DNA of 64,000 nucleotides. Origin: Paraspadella gotoi (taxonomy: Eukaryota > Chaetognatha). The notes beneath the pieces are model-generated. The model ran no database searches. It worked only from the letters and a program-made list of their open reading frames with translations, and was not told the origin of the DNA. Numbering within the stretch: the first letter of the stretch is position 1; each line of letters begins with the position of its first letter. The stretch is from positions 15,333,898 through 15,397,897 of the forward strand of contig CM119268.1 of the NCBI GenBank assembly GCA_051294375.1, read 5' to 3'. The position numbers and the translations under genes are program-made. Below are positions 10,611 through 24,084 of the stretch, piece after piece.

Positions 10611-11405
10611 ACAGGGTAAGTTATAAAGAACAGACAAAGAGACGGAGACAGAAAGAATAATAAATAATTTAATTTTTGATCTTAAGTTTTGTCGTTGGAA
10701 ATGAATTTTCTAATGATATATGAAATTGGTACAACCAATATAAAAATTATCCATTCATTTAATAAATAAGCTATCTTGCCCCTGACTTTGGACAGGCTTT
10801 GGTGGTTTAAGGCCTCCATCACTCTTACAAGATAATGACATAGCAGGTCCCTGCAAGCTTTCAATCAAGACTCTCTCACAGTCTCGTTTATTCACTCCCA
10901 GAGTATTATAGTTATTATAATTATTATAGTTTCGATTTTTGTATGCTTTGTGTTTGGAGGTCGATTTCCGTCTGTCTCTCTCTCTCGAGTTCTCTCTCTC
11001 TCTCTCTCTCTCTCTCTCCTTCTCTCTCATCTCTCTCTCTCTCTGGCGCTCGCGGATCGCGGCTAACCAAGGATCGACGCTTGAAACTTTTCTTGAAGAG
11101 GAGGGTTAAACATCCGTGCCCGTCGCTGGGGATAAATGGGGGAGGGGAAGAGGCCAAGAGAATCCGCGGCCATCCCGCTTTAAGGTGAGGAAAATGGGTG
11201 GGGAAATGAGGGAAAATCCCGCCCTGAAATTCGGGCTGGATTAGAGGAAAGTAAAGGCAGGGATCATGGGGTAGGTAGTTGAAATATGGCTACTCGGAGC
11301 GTGGGATGGATGAATATGTTTGGCAGCAGGGTTAGAATTTGGTGAGTTGACCGGTAAAGAAAAAATGAAATTTAGCAGAAAAGATTAAAAGAATAGAAAG
11401 AATTT

Positions 11406-12245
11406 ATGCAGATTTTTGATGCTGAACAAAAATACGCCGCCTCAGTTGTCTCAACTGTTGACGATTCCATTGCAAAGCATCGGCTGCCTGTTGCGAGGTC
11501 GTCAGTGCTCTTGAGACTGCAGTCGACTGCCTTCGTGCCAGGATGCGATCTCAAAAAGAGAATTTTTTGGTACCGAGATCGAGGGTGAGTCAAGTGGTGA
11601 ATATGAGTAAATTATGAGAGTGAGAGATGAGGACGAACTGAGGAGACGAGTTGGAAAAAAGGGTTCGAAAGGCTTTTCGGCGTTTGGGTGGTCGGCCACG
11701 CCATCGACGCCTGGGTCGACGGCGAATCCGTCCTCGTCTGCGGCTTCGGGCGGCGTTGTCGGAATCGGCGTATTTTGTCGGTGTCGTTGTCGGAGTCCTC
11801 GAGGTTATCTGCGTTGTCGGTGTTTTTTTGGCGGCGTTGGTGTCATCCGTTAGCAAAGTCGTCATTGTTCGTCAAGGCGTCGTCGGCATCTTCGACGTCC
11901 CAAAGGCCTAAATTGTATCCCTCGATTCCAACGAAAATCGACTTTTTCAAGTTTTTTTTCTCGAAAAAAAAATGAAAAAAGTTGCCATTGTTAATATTCT
12001 AACCATTGTTTAAGTCGATTGTTATTTGACATTAAAAATAATTTAGGAGAAAAGCATGATAGAATATATATAAATGAATTTGCTAAAAGTTTGAAAAAAA
12101 AAGTTGTCTTTCAATTTCAACAGTCGAATATTCATAAATATGCATGACGCCGCTCTTGATGTTTTAACCTCGACCATTTTTAGTCGGATTTTTTTTTTCA
12201 AACGTACACCATTTGCAACGCAACGCGATTATAACGAGGAAAACG

Positions 12246-12276
<31 letters not shown>

Positions 12277-12295
12277 GAGAGAGAGAGAGAGAGAG

Positions 12296-12367
<72 letters not shown>

Positions 12368-12391
12368 TGGCGTCGTCGTTCGAGGCGTTAG
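11406..12391 (+). CDS. Two-exon gene candidate in segment S (copy 2)
   Basis: Exon 1 is 11,406-11,584: ATG, then MQIFDAEQKYAASVVSTVDD to KKRIFWYRDR, ending in a clean GAGG|GTGAGT donor in phase 2. Exon 2 begins at 12,124 after TTTCAATTTCAACAG and needs exactly one base to restore frame, giving RIFINMHDAALDVLTSTIFS and on to FKRTPFATQR. The phase match is the main support. After DYNEENVE the frame enters the (GA)n tract and reads as Arg-Glu repeats to a stop at 12,391, so the real exon probably splices out before or within the microsatellite. Predicted length as written is 148 aa. There is no recognisable domain or signal peptide. The family is unknown; a chance frame is possible. Confidence 0.4.
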
Positions 12392-12589
12392 TCTGCGACT
12401 GATGGGCGTGGGCTTTCCGGTCAGGAGGGAAGAGGCTCGATTCCGTCAGGGGTTGGATGACTTCTTTGATAGATAGAGACAGGGTAAGTTATAAAGAACA
12501 GACAAAGAGACGGAGACAGAAAGAATAATAAATAATTTAATTTTTGATCTTAAGTTTTGTCGTTGGAATGAATTTTCTAATGATATATG

Positions 12590-13425
12590 AAATTGGTACA
12601 ACCAATATAAGAAATTATCCATTCATTTAATAATAAGCTATCTTGCCCCTGACCTTTGGACAGGCTTTGGTGGTTTAAGGCCTCCATCACTCTTACAAGA
12701 TAATGACATAGCAGGTCCCTGCAAGCTTTCAATCAAGACTCTCTCACAGTCTCGTTTATTCACTCCCAGAGTACCTGGCTTCCCTATCAATGAAGTGGTA
12801 TAATATTTCAAAGAATGTTTCAATTGTATGAAAAAGACTACTCCCTTAAGTATTAGATCGGGAATACTTATTGTACTCCGCACTAGCATCAAAATACAAG
12901 GAGCTGAATTTTATGAAATTGGTACAACCAATATAAAAATTATCCATTCATTTAATAAATAAGCTATCTTGCCCCTGACTTTGGACAGGCTTGTGGTTTA
13001 AGGCCTCCATCACTCTTACAAGATAATGACATAGCAAGGTCCCTGCAAGCTTCAATCAAGACTCTCTCACAGTCTCGTTTATTCACTCCCAGAGTACCTG
13101 GCTTCCCTATCAATGAAGTGGTATAATATTCAAAGAATGTTTCAATTGTATGAAAAGACCACTCCCTTAAGTATTAGATCGGGGAATACTTATTGTACTC
13201 CGCCACTAGCATCAAATACAAGGAGCTGAATTTTTATGAAATTGGTACAACCAAATATAAAAATTATCCATTCATTTAATAAATAAGCTATCTTGCCCCT
13301 GACTCTGGACAGGCTTTGGTGGTTTAAGGCCTCCATCACTCTTACAAGATAATGACATAGCAGGTCCCTGCAAGCTTTCAATCAAGACTCTCTCACAGTC
13401 TCGTTTATTCACTCCCAGAGTATTA
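12590..13425 (-). repeat. ~325-bp tandem element, reverse array (copy 2)
   Basis: Three units of the element described at 9302-10140, in reverse orientation. Identical to 15,398-16,233. Confidence 0.88.
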
Positions 13426-13543
13426 TAGTTATTATAATTATTATAGTTTCGATTTTTGTATGCTTTTGTGTTTGGAGGTCGATTTCCGTCTGTCTCTCTG
13501 CTCCTCTCCTTTCCTCGCCTCTCTCTCTCTCTCTCGTTGTCTC

Positions 13544-13593
<50 letters not shown>

Positions 13594-13620
13594 CTCTCTC
13601 TCCTCTCTTCTTTTCTCGCT

Positions 13621-13645
13621 NNNNNNNNNNNNNNNNNNNNNNNNN
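13621..13645. other. 25-N assembly gap
   Basis: Exactly 25 N, in a place where the second copy (16,428) is continuous: TTTTCTCGCT is followed there by TCACTTTCC. Nearly the same bases (TCTCGCTCACTTTCC) appear on both sides, so the true gap may be empty. Confidence 0.95.
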
Positions 13646-14213
13646 TCTCGCTCACTTTCCATTTTAAGAGGCTCATATAAAAAGGTCTGGCAAAATTGTT
13701 GACATCCTTAAAACCTTGAAAGGGGAAATTTAGTCGTGACATCATGAATGCGGGATTAGAGGAAGGGCTGGAAAGAGGGAGGAAAGGAAAGAGAGAGTTC
13801 TCTCTCTCTCTCTCTCTCTCTCTCTCCTTCTCTCTCATCTCTCTCTCTCTCTGGCGCTCGCGGATCGCGGCTAACCAAGGATCGACGCTTGAAACTTTTC
13901 TTGAAGAGGAGGGTTAAACATCCGTGCCCGTCGCTGGGGATAAATGGGGGAGGGGAAGAGGCCAAGAGAATCCGCGGCCATCCCGCTTTAAGGTGAGGAA
14001 AATGGGTGGGGAAATGAGGGAAAATCCCGCCCTGAAATTCGGGCTGGATTAGAGGAAAGTAAAGGCAGGGATCATGGGGTAGGTAGTTGAAATATGGCTA
14101 CTCGGAGCGTGGGATGGATGAATATGTTTGGCAGCAGGGTTAGAATTTGGTGAGTTGACCGGTAAAGAAAAAATGAAATTTAGCAGAAAAGATTAAAAGA
14201 ATAGAAAGAATTT

Positions 14214-15053
14214 ATGCAGATTTTTGATGCTGAACAAAAATACGCCGCCTCAGTTGTCTCAACTGTTGACGATTCCATTGCAAAGCATCGGCTGCCTGTT
14301 GCGAGGTCGTCAGTGCTCTTGAGACTGCAGTCGACTGCCTTCGTGCCAGGATGCGATCTCAAAAAGAGAATTTTTTGGTACCGAGATCGAGGGTGAGTCA
14401 AGTGGTGAATATGAGTAAATTATGAGAGTGAGAGATGAGGACGAACTGAGGAGACGAGTTGGAAAAAAGGGTTCGAAAGGCTTTTCGGCGTTTGGGTGGT
14501 CGGCCACGCCATCGACGCCTGGGTCGACGGCGAATCCGTCCTCGTCTGCGGCTTCGGGCGGCGTTGTCGGAATCGGCGTATTTTGTCGGTGTCGTTGTCG
14601 GAGTCCTCGAGGTTATCTGCGTTGTCGGTGTTTTTTTGGCGGCGTTGGTGTCATCCGTTAGCAAAGTCGTCATTGTTCGTCAAGGCGTCGTCGGCATCTT
14701 CGACGTCCCAAAGGCCTAAATTGTATCCCTCGATTCCAACGAAAATCGACTTTTTCAAGTTTTTTTTCTCGAAAAAAAAATGAAAAAAGTTGCCATTGTT
14801 AATATTCTAACCATTGTTTAAGTCGATTGTTATTTGACATTAAAAATAATTTAGGAGAAAAGCATGATAGAATATATATAAATGAATTTGCTAAAAGTTT
14901 GAAAAAAAAAGTTGTCTTTCAATTTCAACAGTCGAATATTCATAAATATGCATGACGCCGCTCTTGATGTTTTAACCTCGACCATTTTTAGTCGGATTTT
15001 TTTTTTCAAACGTACACCATTTGCAACGCAACGCGATTATAACGAGGAAAACG

Positions 15054-15084
<31 letters not shown>

Positions 15085-15103
15085 GAGAGAGAGAGAGAGA
15101 GAG

Positions 15104-15175
<72 letters not shown>

Positions 15176-15199
15176 TGGCGTCGTCGTTCGAGGCGTTAG
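14214..15199 (+). CDS. Two-exon gene candidate in segment S (copy 3)
   Basis: Base-for-base the same as the model at 11,406-12,391, offset by 2,808: exon 1 14,214-14,392, exon 2 from 14,932, stop at 15,199. It lies inside the exact duplication, so it does not independently confirm the gene. Confidence 0.35.
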
Positions 15200-16351
15200 T
15201 CTGCGACTGATGGGCGTGGGCTTTCCGGTCAGGAGGGAAGAGGCTCGATTCCGTCAGGGGTTGGATGACTTCTTTGATAGATAGAGACAGGGTAAGTTAT
15301 AAAGAACAGACAAAGAGACGGAGACAGAAAGAATAATAAATAATTTAATTTTTGATCTTAAGTTTTGTCGTTGGAATGAATTTTCTAATGATATATGAAA
15401 TTGGTACAACCAATATAAGAAATTATCCATTCATTTAATAATAAGCTATCTTGCCCCTGACCTTTGGACAGGCTTTGGTGGTTTAAGGCCTCCATCACTC
15501 TTACAAGATAATGACATAGCAGGTCCCTGCAAGCTTTCAATCAAGACTCTCTCACAGTCTCGTTTATTCACTCCCAGAGTACCTGGCTTCCCTATCAATG
15601 AAGTGGTATAATATTTCAAAGAATGTTTCAATTGTATGAAAAAGACTACTCCCTTAAGTATTAGATCGGGAATACTTATTGTACTCCGCACTAGCATCAA
15701 AATACAAGGAGCTGAATTTTATGAAATTGGTACAACCAATATAAAAATTATCCATTCATTTAATAAATAAGCTATCTTGCCCCTGACTTTGGACAGGCTT
15801 GTGGTTTAAGGCCTCCATCACTCTTACAAGATAATGACATAGCAAGGTCCCTGCAAGCTTCAATCAAGACTCTCTCACAGTCTCGTTTATTCACTCCCAG
15901 AGTACCTGGCTTCCCTATCAATGAAGTGGTATAATATTCAAAGAATGTTTCAATTGTATGAAAAGACCACTCCCTTAAGTATTAGATCGGGGAATACTTA
16001 TTGTACTCCGCCACTAGCATCAAATACAAGGAGCTGAATTTTTATGAAATTGGTACAACCAAATATAAAAATTATCCATTCATTTAATAAATAAGCTATC
16101 TTGCCCCTGACTCTGGACAGGCTTTGGTGGTTTAAGGCCTCCATCACTCTTACAAGATAATGACATAGCAGGTCCCTGCAAGCTTTCAATCAAGACTCTC
16201 TCACAGTCTCGTTTATTCACTCCCAGAGTATTATAGTTATTATAATTATTATAGTTTCGATTTTTGTATGCTTTTGTGTTTGGAGGTCGATTTCCGTCTG
16301 TCTCTCTGCTCCTCTCCTTTCCTCGCCTCTCTCTCTCTCTCTCGTTGTCTC

Positions 16352-16401
<50 letters not shown>

Positions 16402-16736
16402 CTCTCTCTCCTCTCTTCTTTTCTCGCTTCACTTTCCATTTTAAGAGGCTCATATAAAAAGGTCTGGCAAAATTGTTGTACATCCTTAAAACCTTGAAAG
16501 GGGAAATTTAGTCGTGACATCATGAATGCGGGATTAGAGAAGGGCTGGAAAGAGGGAGGAAAGGAAAGAGAACATGGAGGAAGGAGTGAGAGGGAGAAAA
16601 GGAAAGGGAAGATGGAGGAAGGAGTGAGAGGGAGGAAAGGAAAGGGAAGATGGAGGAAGGAGTGAGAGGGAGGAAAGGAAGAGAAGATTGAGGAAGGAGT
16701 GAGAGGGAGAAAGGAAAGGATAGATGGAGGAGGAGT

Positions 16737-16761
16737 NNNNNNNNNNNNNNNNNNNNNNNNN
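16737..16761. other. 25-N assembly gap inside the 38-bp minisatellite
   Basis: 25 N in the reverse copy of the pyrimidine minisatellite, flanked by GAGGAGT and GAGAGGGAGG. Confidence 0.95.
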
Positions 16762-17240
16762 GAGAGGGAGGAAAGGAAAGGGAAGATGGAGGAAGGAGTG
16801 ACAGGGAGGAAAGGAAAAAATGAGTGAAAGAAACGTAAATCGATAAAACGCGTGAGTAAAAAGTGGAGATAAGTTTCCACAAGTTTCCACGAGTAGCAGG
16901 GTATGAAATACTACCGCTACATTACACTATTTTTAATCGTATTTTTAACAATCGTTAAATAATAATTCCGAGAATTTTCTAATAGTTTTAAAAGACCGTG
17001 GAGCTAGTGAAGGAGGGGCTTCGAAAAAAAAAGGGGTATAAAAATAATAAGAAAAAAAATCGTTGGTTCTTCTTCTCAGAGTAAATAAAGACTCGCGTCT
17101 CGAGGGAAAGGAAATTCTTTCCTTCTCAACTTTTTTTCGGTTTTCGCGTCCTGACTTTTCCACCTCTGCTCCGAGACAAGGAACCTGACCTTTGCCTTAC
17201 CTCGGTCCTCGTCCCTGCAACGCTCCCCCCGTTCACCATC

Positions 17241-17288
<48 letters not shown>

Positions 17289-20200
17289 AGAATCCCACCT
17301 TTGTGCCTCGTCGCTTCATCATCTCTCTCTCGGGACCGGGTAGGGAATCTCTTTCGACAACGAATGACGATAACGAAGAAGTGAAACGACGATGACGATG
17401 AAAAGATGAAAAACGACGACGACAAGAATATCTAAGTGAAGACTCCGATTTAGCAAATAAATAAATTTGTATCAAAATAGGTAAAATATAGGCGATTCTT
17501 TAACTCCGATTAGAATTTTCAGAGAATACTTTCAATAAATTTCGATCAAATTGAACATTTAATTAAATTTTCGCGGCCAGCGTCACTCAATTCCCCATAA
17601 TATTTTTTTAAAAAAATATGTTACCATAGAAGTGCTATTAGAATATATATAAAAGTTATATTAAAACTCGTCGCACAATCCATCTAATGTATTATCTATG
17701 ACGTTTTAAAGATGTTAAGTTAGTTATCATGTGGTTATAAACGTTATTAAACTTACAGTAAGTTACAATGAAGGACTTTTGTCGTACGTGTACCCTCCTT
17801 TAAAATGAAAATTATGGACGGTGTTGTACATCTAAATTGTGAATAATTAAATCCATCTTTCCGTATCAAAAAGAAATGTCCATATATTTAAACTTTAACG
17901 CGCCAAAAAAGTAAATAAAACTAGACATTAACCCAGGTCTAATAATGTAAACCTTTAACTCCCTCCCTTCTATACTCCGAAACCTCCCACCCCCCCCTCG
18001 CCAGCCAGCCATAGCGTTTCACTCTCCTATGGCCTTTGCCTTCCCCAGGGGCTCATCGTTGACACACAAATCGTCCCGAAGCCGAGGAGGCGAGGAAAAG
18101 AGGGGGCGGGGGACAGCAGAGAAAAAGGGAGAGGAAAGGAACGCAGAAAGAGAGAAAGGGACATCGCTTGGCTGATAGAAAGCATGAGAGAGCTCGTCGA
18201 GAGAGAGAGAGAGGAGAGAGAGAGGAGAGAGAGAGCAGCAGAGAGGGAGAATAGAGTGAGTGAGTGGAGATTGGAAAGAAAAGAAAGAAAGAATAGAAAG
18301 AAGAGTTTATTACTTAGTAGTGAGAGAAAGGGAAAAGATATTGGAAAGAACAAATATATACTAAAACAGAGTTCGGGCTGCCTGGCGCGGCGTCCAGCGG
18401 CCTGTGCCAGCTTCTCTCTATCTCCTCCTCTCTCCTCTCTCTTTTTTTTCTTCTCTCTCTCTCTCTCTCTTCTGAATTTTTTCCTTATAAAAACACTTTA
18501 TTATCGCCATTTCAGTCCCTCGCTTTTCTCTCTTACCTGGATTTTCGTGGCCCGTTGCCGGGGCAACCGAGTAACAATGTCGAGAACTTGATACGATATA
18601 AACGAAGTGACCTTCACTAATCGCGTCTCGTTGGGCGGGAAAACCTTTCTCTCTCTCCTCTCTGTCTCTCTCTCTCTCCTCTCCCTGTCTCTGTCTATAC
18701 GATCTCTTGTGCGTGGGATCGTCGTTTTTTTGAAAAATTCCTGATTGTTTTTTTCCTTTAAAAACTTTTATTAATTGCCATTTATTCCGCGCTTTTTTCT
18801 CAATACAAAATCCCACAAATACAATAACCATAGATTCTCGTGGCCATCTGCGGCGGCAACGAGTAAACAATGTCGAGCGAACCATGACCTAATACGCGTT
18901 TCGATGGCAACGGAAACGTTACGAGTATAAAAACAAGTTTGAACAAACGAATGTCTGATCTGCAACCAAACATTATCGTAATATATTAATCAATTAATTA
19001 AGAATATATTTAATTAATCTAATCAATTAATTTATCAGTTCAATTATTATCAATTACTTTCGGACAATTAATATTAGAATTAATCTTTTACTTCGATCCG
19101 AACATCGTTCTGTTATAACTCTCGACTTAATTGACTACTAATTAATTATTGACTTAATTAATTGACTAATTGATTAATTAACTGATTATTATTTGATTAA
19201 TTAATACATCCTTGCACTTTACATTTAAGAAAAAGAAGCACCTCACATCAATTAGTGAAACAGGTTCTTTGTTTTTTTATTCCTATTTGACACTCATTTC
19301 GCACTAAACGATTCCATCGCAAACTTCTATTTCTTGCTCAACTCACACACATTTTCCTACCCAAATAAAATTTCAAGTCAATCGCCCATCCACTCATGAG
19401 TAATTGGTGTTCCAAATAGTGAATTATCATTTTTTAGCTTTTTTCCATTTAAACCATTTCCACTGCGGACGATTCCATCGAAACCTTCATATCCAGCTCA
19501 ATCACAGACACTTCCCTACCGACCACACACAACATTTCATTCCCAATCGCATCCCACTCCAATCACCGAGCTAATTTTGGCTAAGGTGGGACTCGACAAC
19601 GGACAGACAGACACATAGATTTTATCATAATTCGATGTTCCTGACATTATGTAAGTGAATGCCCCAACAAGAATAGATGGGGCGGACCGGTACGGACTGA
19701 CACAGTGAATTATAGAGATAATACAAATACAAATAAAGTTCAATCGGCTTGACCTAGATTTCACCACCGTCACTAGTAAACGAGTAAACGCAGGTTCCGC
19801 CGCTCTGGGGCGTCTGTCCGCAGCTTCTTTTTTCTTCTCTCCTCTCTGTCCCTCTACTCTCTCTCTCTCTCTCTCTTGACTCTCTCTGTCTCTCTCTCCT
19901 CCTACCTCTCTTCTTCTTCTCTTTAACAATTTTTTTATTCACTCTTTTTTTTCGCTTTTCTTGGTGTGAATCAGTGAATCAGTTTTAAAGTGTAAATCTG
20001 CAAATCTGCAAATGGCTTTTCTACGTAAGTTTTTGATTGGACTGATTGGAAGAAGAAAACCGACGACACACAACCAAACGAAGACAAACGATTTAACGCC
20101 ACGGCATAGATGACGACGAAGACGACGTACGAAGACACGACCGAAGATCGACGATAAAGACGACAAAAAGCAATAATCGAACTTACCGATAATAAAATTA

Positions 20201-20486
20201 TTTGCATATTGCAGAGAATCCAAAAACCCCATATAAAAAGTACATTTGATTTTTTTTTCATTTTGGTTATTAAAGGTATTTTTAAACATTCTATGAAAAT
20301 ACTTTAGTATACATATCTTTTTTTAAAACAAATTACCATTCATAGAATAACTATATTCTATAATCATTCCTTCTAACAGGGAACAAATAAAATTGGCTTG
20401 TGGTCTAGACATAATCTTCCTTGGTCTAATACAATTAAACCAGATCAACCACAAAAGGTTGGTGGGCTGCGGATGGTGCCTCAAGC

Positions 20487-21954
20487 AAAATCGGCAGGGC
20501 GAATGAGGAGTTAGGCGAATTTTGCAAGGGGTGGTGCTTAATAATTCGAGCTCTGTGTATACATACTTGTTGGCAGGGCGACTGAGGAGTTAGCGGAATT
20601 TGCCAGGGGGTGGTGGCTTATAATATTTCGAGCCCTCTGGTGTAATACAACTTGATTGGCAGGGCGAATGAGGAAGTTAGGGAATTTTGCAGGGTGGTGC
20701 TTATAATTCGAGCTCTGTGTATACATACTTGATTGGCAGGGCGGACATGAGGAGTTTAGGGGAATTTCTGCAGGGGGTGGGTCGCTCTACTAATTCGAGC
20801 CTCTGTGTATACATACCCTTCGACTTGGCAGGGCGAATGAGGCAGTTGGGAATTTTTGCAGGGGTGGGTGGCTCCTATAATTCGAGCCTCTTGTATACAT
20901 ACTTGATTGGCAGGGCGAATGAGGAGTTAGGGATTTTGCAGGGTTGGTGTTATAATTCGACGCCTCTGTGTATACATACTTGATTGCAGGGCGAATGAGG
21001 AGTTAGGTGAATTTGGGGCAGGGTGGTGCTTATAAATTCCGCAGCCTCTGTGGTCATACATAACTTGATTGGGCAGGGCAAAATGAAGGAGTTAGCGGGA
21101 ATTTTGCAGGGTGGTGCTTATAATTCGAGCCTCTTGTGTATAATACTTAGGATTGGCAGGGGCGAATGAGGAGTTGGGAATTTTTGCAGGGGTGGTGCTG
21201 TATAATTCGAGCCTCTTGTGTATACATACTTGATTGGCAGGGCGAATGAGGAGTTAGGGGGAATTTTGCAGGGTGGTGCCTTATAATTCGAGCCTGCTGT
21301 GTTACCATACTTGATTGGCAGGGGCGAATGAGGGAGTTAGGGAATTTTGCAGGGTGGTGCTTACTAAATTCGAGCCTCTGTGTATACATACTTGATTGCA
21401 GGGGGCGAATGAGGAGTTAGGGAATTTTGGCAGGGTGTGCTTATAATTCAGCCTTGTGTATATCATACATTGATTGGCAGGCGTCGAAGTGAGGGAGTTA
21501 GGGAATTTTGGGCAGGGGTGGTGCTTATAATGTCCGAGCCTCTGTGTATACATACTTGATTGGCAGGGGCCGAATGAGGGAGTTAGGGGAATTTTGCAGG
21601 GTGGTGCTTATAATTCGAGCCTCTGTGTATACATACTTGATTGGCAGGGCGAATGAGGAGTTAGGGACATTTTTGCAGGGGTGGTGCTTATAATTCGAGC
21701 CTCTGTGTATACATACTTGATTGGCAAGGGCGAATGAGGATTAGGGGAATTTTGCAGGGTGGTGCTTAATAATTCGAGCCTCTGTGTATCATACTTGATT
21801 GGGCAGGGGGCGAATGGAGGAGTTAGGGAATTTTGCAGGGTGGTGCTTATAATTCGAGCCCCTGTGTATACATACTTGACTTGGCAGGGCGAATGAGGAG
21901 TTAGGGGAATTTTGCATGGGTGGGTCTTATATTCCGAGGCCCTCTGGTGGCCCG
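20487..21954 (-). repeat. 77-bp satellite array, right copy (~19 units, noisy)
   Basis: Reverse-complement units (CAGGGCGAATGAGGAGTTAG, AATTCGAGCCTCTGTGTATA) with many single-base insertions, such as extra G in CAGGGG. The left copy of the same array is nearly uniform. The difference looks like raw long-read error, not satellite divergence, because it also affects the neighbouring array. Confidence 0.92.
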
Positions 21955-21979
21955 NNNNNNNNNNNNNNNNNNNNNNNNN
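21955..21979. other. 25-N assembly gap at a satellite junction
   Basis: 25 N between the 77-bp array and a C/G homopolymer (CCCCCCCCCCGGGGG) that also marks this junction at 2,820 in the left arm. Confidence 0.95.
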
Positions 21980-22769
21980 CCCCCCCCCCGGGGGTAATGG
22001 GCCGGAGATTAAGGCAGAGGGGTCGTCGCGGTGAGGGTTTACTTTCTTCGGTGAGAAATAGGAATGGAAAGAAGGAGCTGAGATGGTAAGTTCGCCTTGT
22101 TTATGAGTTTGACGAGGTTGAGACTATTAATTGAAAGAGTTTACGTTACAGAGCAAAGTTCCGTAACAAAAGCCAAATGATAATAATAAAGCCAGTTTCG
22201 TGGTCTTAATTGAGGTTGACTTTCGTACATGAGAAGCTCCAAGGGAATTTTATAGAGGAGAGGCCATGGAAACACAGGGAATGTGTTAGTAGGGAGGCCG
22301 AAAGAAGAGAATCACGACCAAATCGTCCACGAAGCGAGGCACGGCGCGAGAGGAAAAGATGGGGGGCGGGTGTGGCGTTTGGCGGGGGTGCTAGGTAGGA
22401 TGCCAGTAAGCGAGCCATGCCTCGCGTGAGGCTACGGTCGGGGCGAAGGCGGAGCAGCCCCCCCCCCCTCCGAGGGGGGTTAATTGGAGCCCGGAGAATT
22501 AAGGCAGGAACGGGGTTCGCGCGGTGAGGGTTTACTTTCTTCGGTGATGAAACGATAGGATGAGAAGCGAAGGAGCTGTGAAGATGGTAAGTTCGCCTTG
22601 TTCTATGAATTTGACCGAGGTTGAGACTATTAATTGAAAGAGGTTTAACGTACAGAGCAAAGTTCGAAACGAAAAGCCAAATGATGAAATATATAACAAG
22701 CCAGTTTCGTGGTCTTAATTGAGGTTGACTTTTTCGTTACATGAGGAAGCTTCCAAAGGGAATGTTTAT

Positions 22770-24059
22770 AGAGGAGAGGCCCATGGAAGAAACCACAGGA
22801 ATGTCGTTAGTAGGGAGGCCCGTGGGAACCAACAGTGTGCACCAAAAAAAATTACCATGGGAAACACAGGGAATGTGTTAGTAGGGAGTGCCGTGGGGAC
22901 AACAGTGGCGCAACAGAAAATTAGGCCATGCGAAACACAGGGGGAATGTGTTTAGTTAGGAGAGCCGTGGGGACCACAGTGTGCACAAAAAATAGGCCAT
23001 GGAAACAGGGAAAATGTGTTTAGTATGGGAAGCGCGTGGGGACCACAGTGGCACAAAAATTAGGCCATGGAAACACAGGAATGTGTTAGCTAAGGAGGCG
23101 TGGGGAGACCACAGTGCACAAAATAATTAGGCCCAATGGGAAACCAGGGAATGTGTTGAGTAGGGAGGCCGTGGGGACCCACGAGTGGCACAAATAAATT
23201 AGGCATGGATAACACAGGGAATGTTCGTTTACTAGTTAAGGGAGAGGCCACGTTGGGACCAACAGTGGACAAAACAAAACTTAGGCCATTGGGAAACCAG
23301 GAATGTGTTAGCTAGGGAGGCCAGCTCGGGACCACACAGTTGGTCACAAAATTGGGCCATGGAAACACAGGGATGTGTTAGTAGGGAGGCCGTGGGGACC
23401 CACAGTGCGCACAAAAAATTAGGCCATGGAAAACCAAGGGAATGTGTTAGTATGGGAGGGCCGTGGGGACCACAAGTGGCAAAAAAAAATAGGCCATGGA
23501 AACACAGGGGGACGGTGGTTAGAGGGAGGCCGTGGGGACCACAGTGGGCACAAAAATTAGGCCGATTGGAAACACAGGGCAATGTGTTAGTCAGGGAGGC
23601 CGTGAGGGGACCACAGTGGCACATAAATATAAGGCCATTGGAAACACAGGGAATTGTTGGTTAGTAGGAGGCCGTGGGGGGACCCAACAGTGCAGCAAAA
23701 ATAAAATAGCCATGGAAACACTAGGGAAATGTGTTAGTAGTGAGGCCGTGGGAGACCACAGTGCACAAAAAATTAGGCCAATTCGGAATACATCAGGGAA
23801 TGTGTTAGTAGGGAGGCCGTGGTGGACCACAGTGGCACAATAAAATTAGGTCCATGGAAACACGGGAATTGTCGTTTTTACTAGGCAGGCCGGGGACCAC
23901 AGTGGCACACAAAAATTAGGTCCATTTCGAAACCGGGAATGTGTTTATAGGGAGGCCGTGGGGATCCACAGTCGGCACAAAATTAGGCCATCTGAATACA
24001 CAAGGGAATGTGCGGGTTAGTTAGGTGGAAGGGCCGTGGGACGCAACAGTTGGCACAAA
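22770..24059 (-). repeat. 65-bp satellite array, right copy (~19-20 units, noisy)
   Basis: Reverse-complement units with AGGGAGGCCGTGGGGACCAC, AGTGGCACAAAAATTAGGCC and ATGGAAACACAGGGAATGTG, heavily peppered with indels. It ends at a 25-N gap (24,060-24,084). It is about three times longer than the left copy. Confidence 0.9.
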
Positions 24060-24084
24060 NNNNNNNNNNNNNNNNNNNNNNNNN
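24060..24084. other. 25-N assembly gap
   Basis: 25 N at the outer end of the 65-bp array. Confidence 0.95.

Larger units (their letters stand above)
11016..16428 (+). repeat. Exact 2,808-bp tandem duplication
   Basis: Everything from ~11,016 to 13,620 reappears at +2,808 (13,824 to 16,428) without a difference I could find, including long microsatellites. The first unit ends at an N gap (13,621-13,645), followed by a short bridge (13,646-13,820). Perfect identity over long (GA)n runs is not expected of an old biological duplication. It is best explained as one contig end used twice. Confidence 0.9.
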
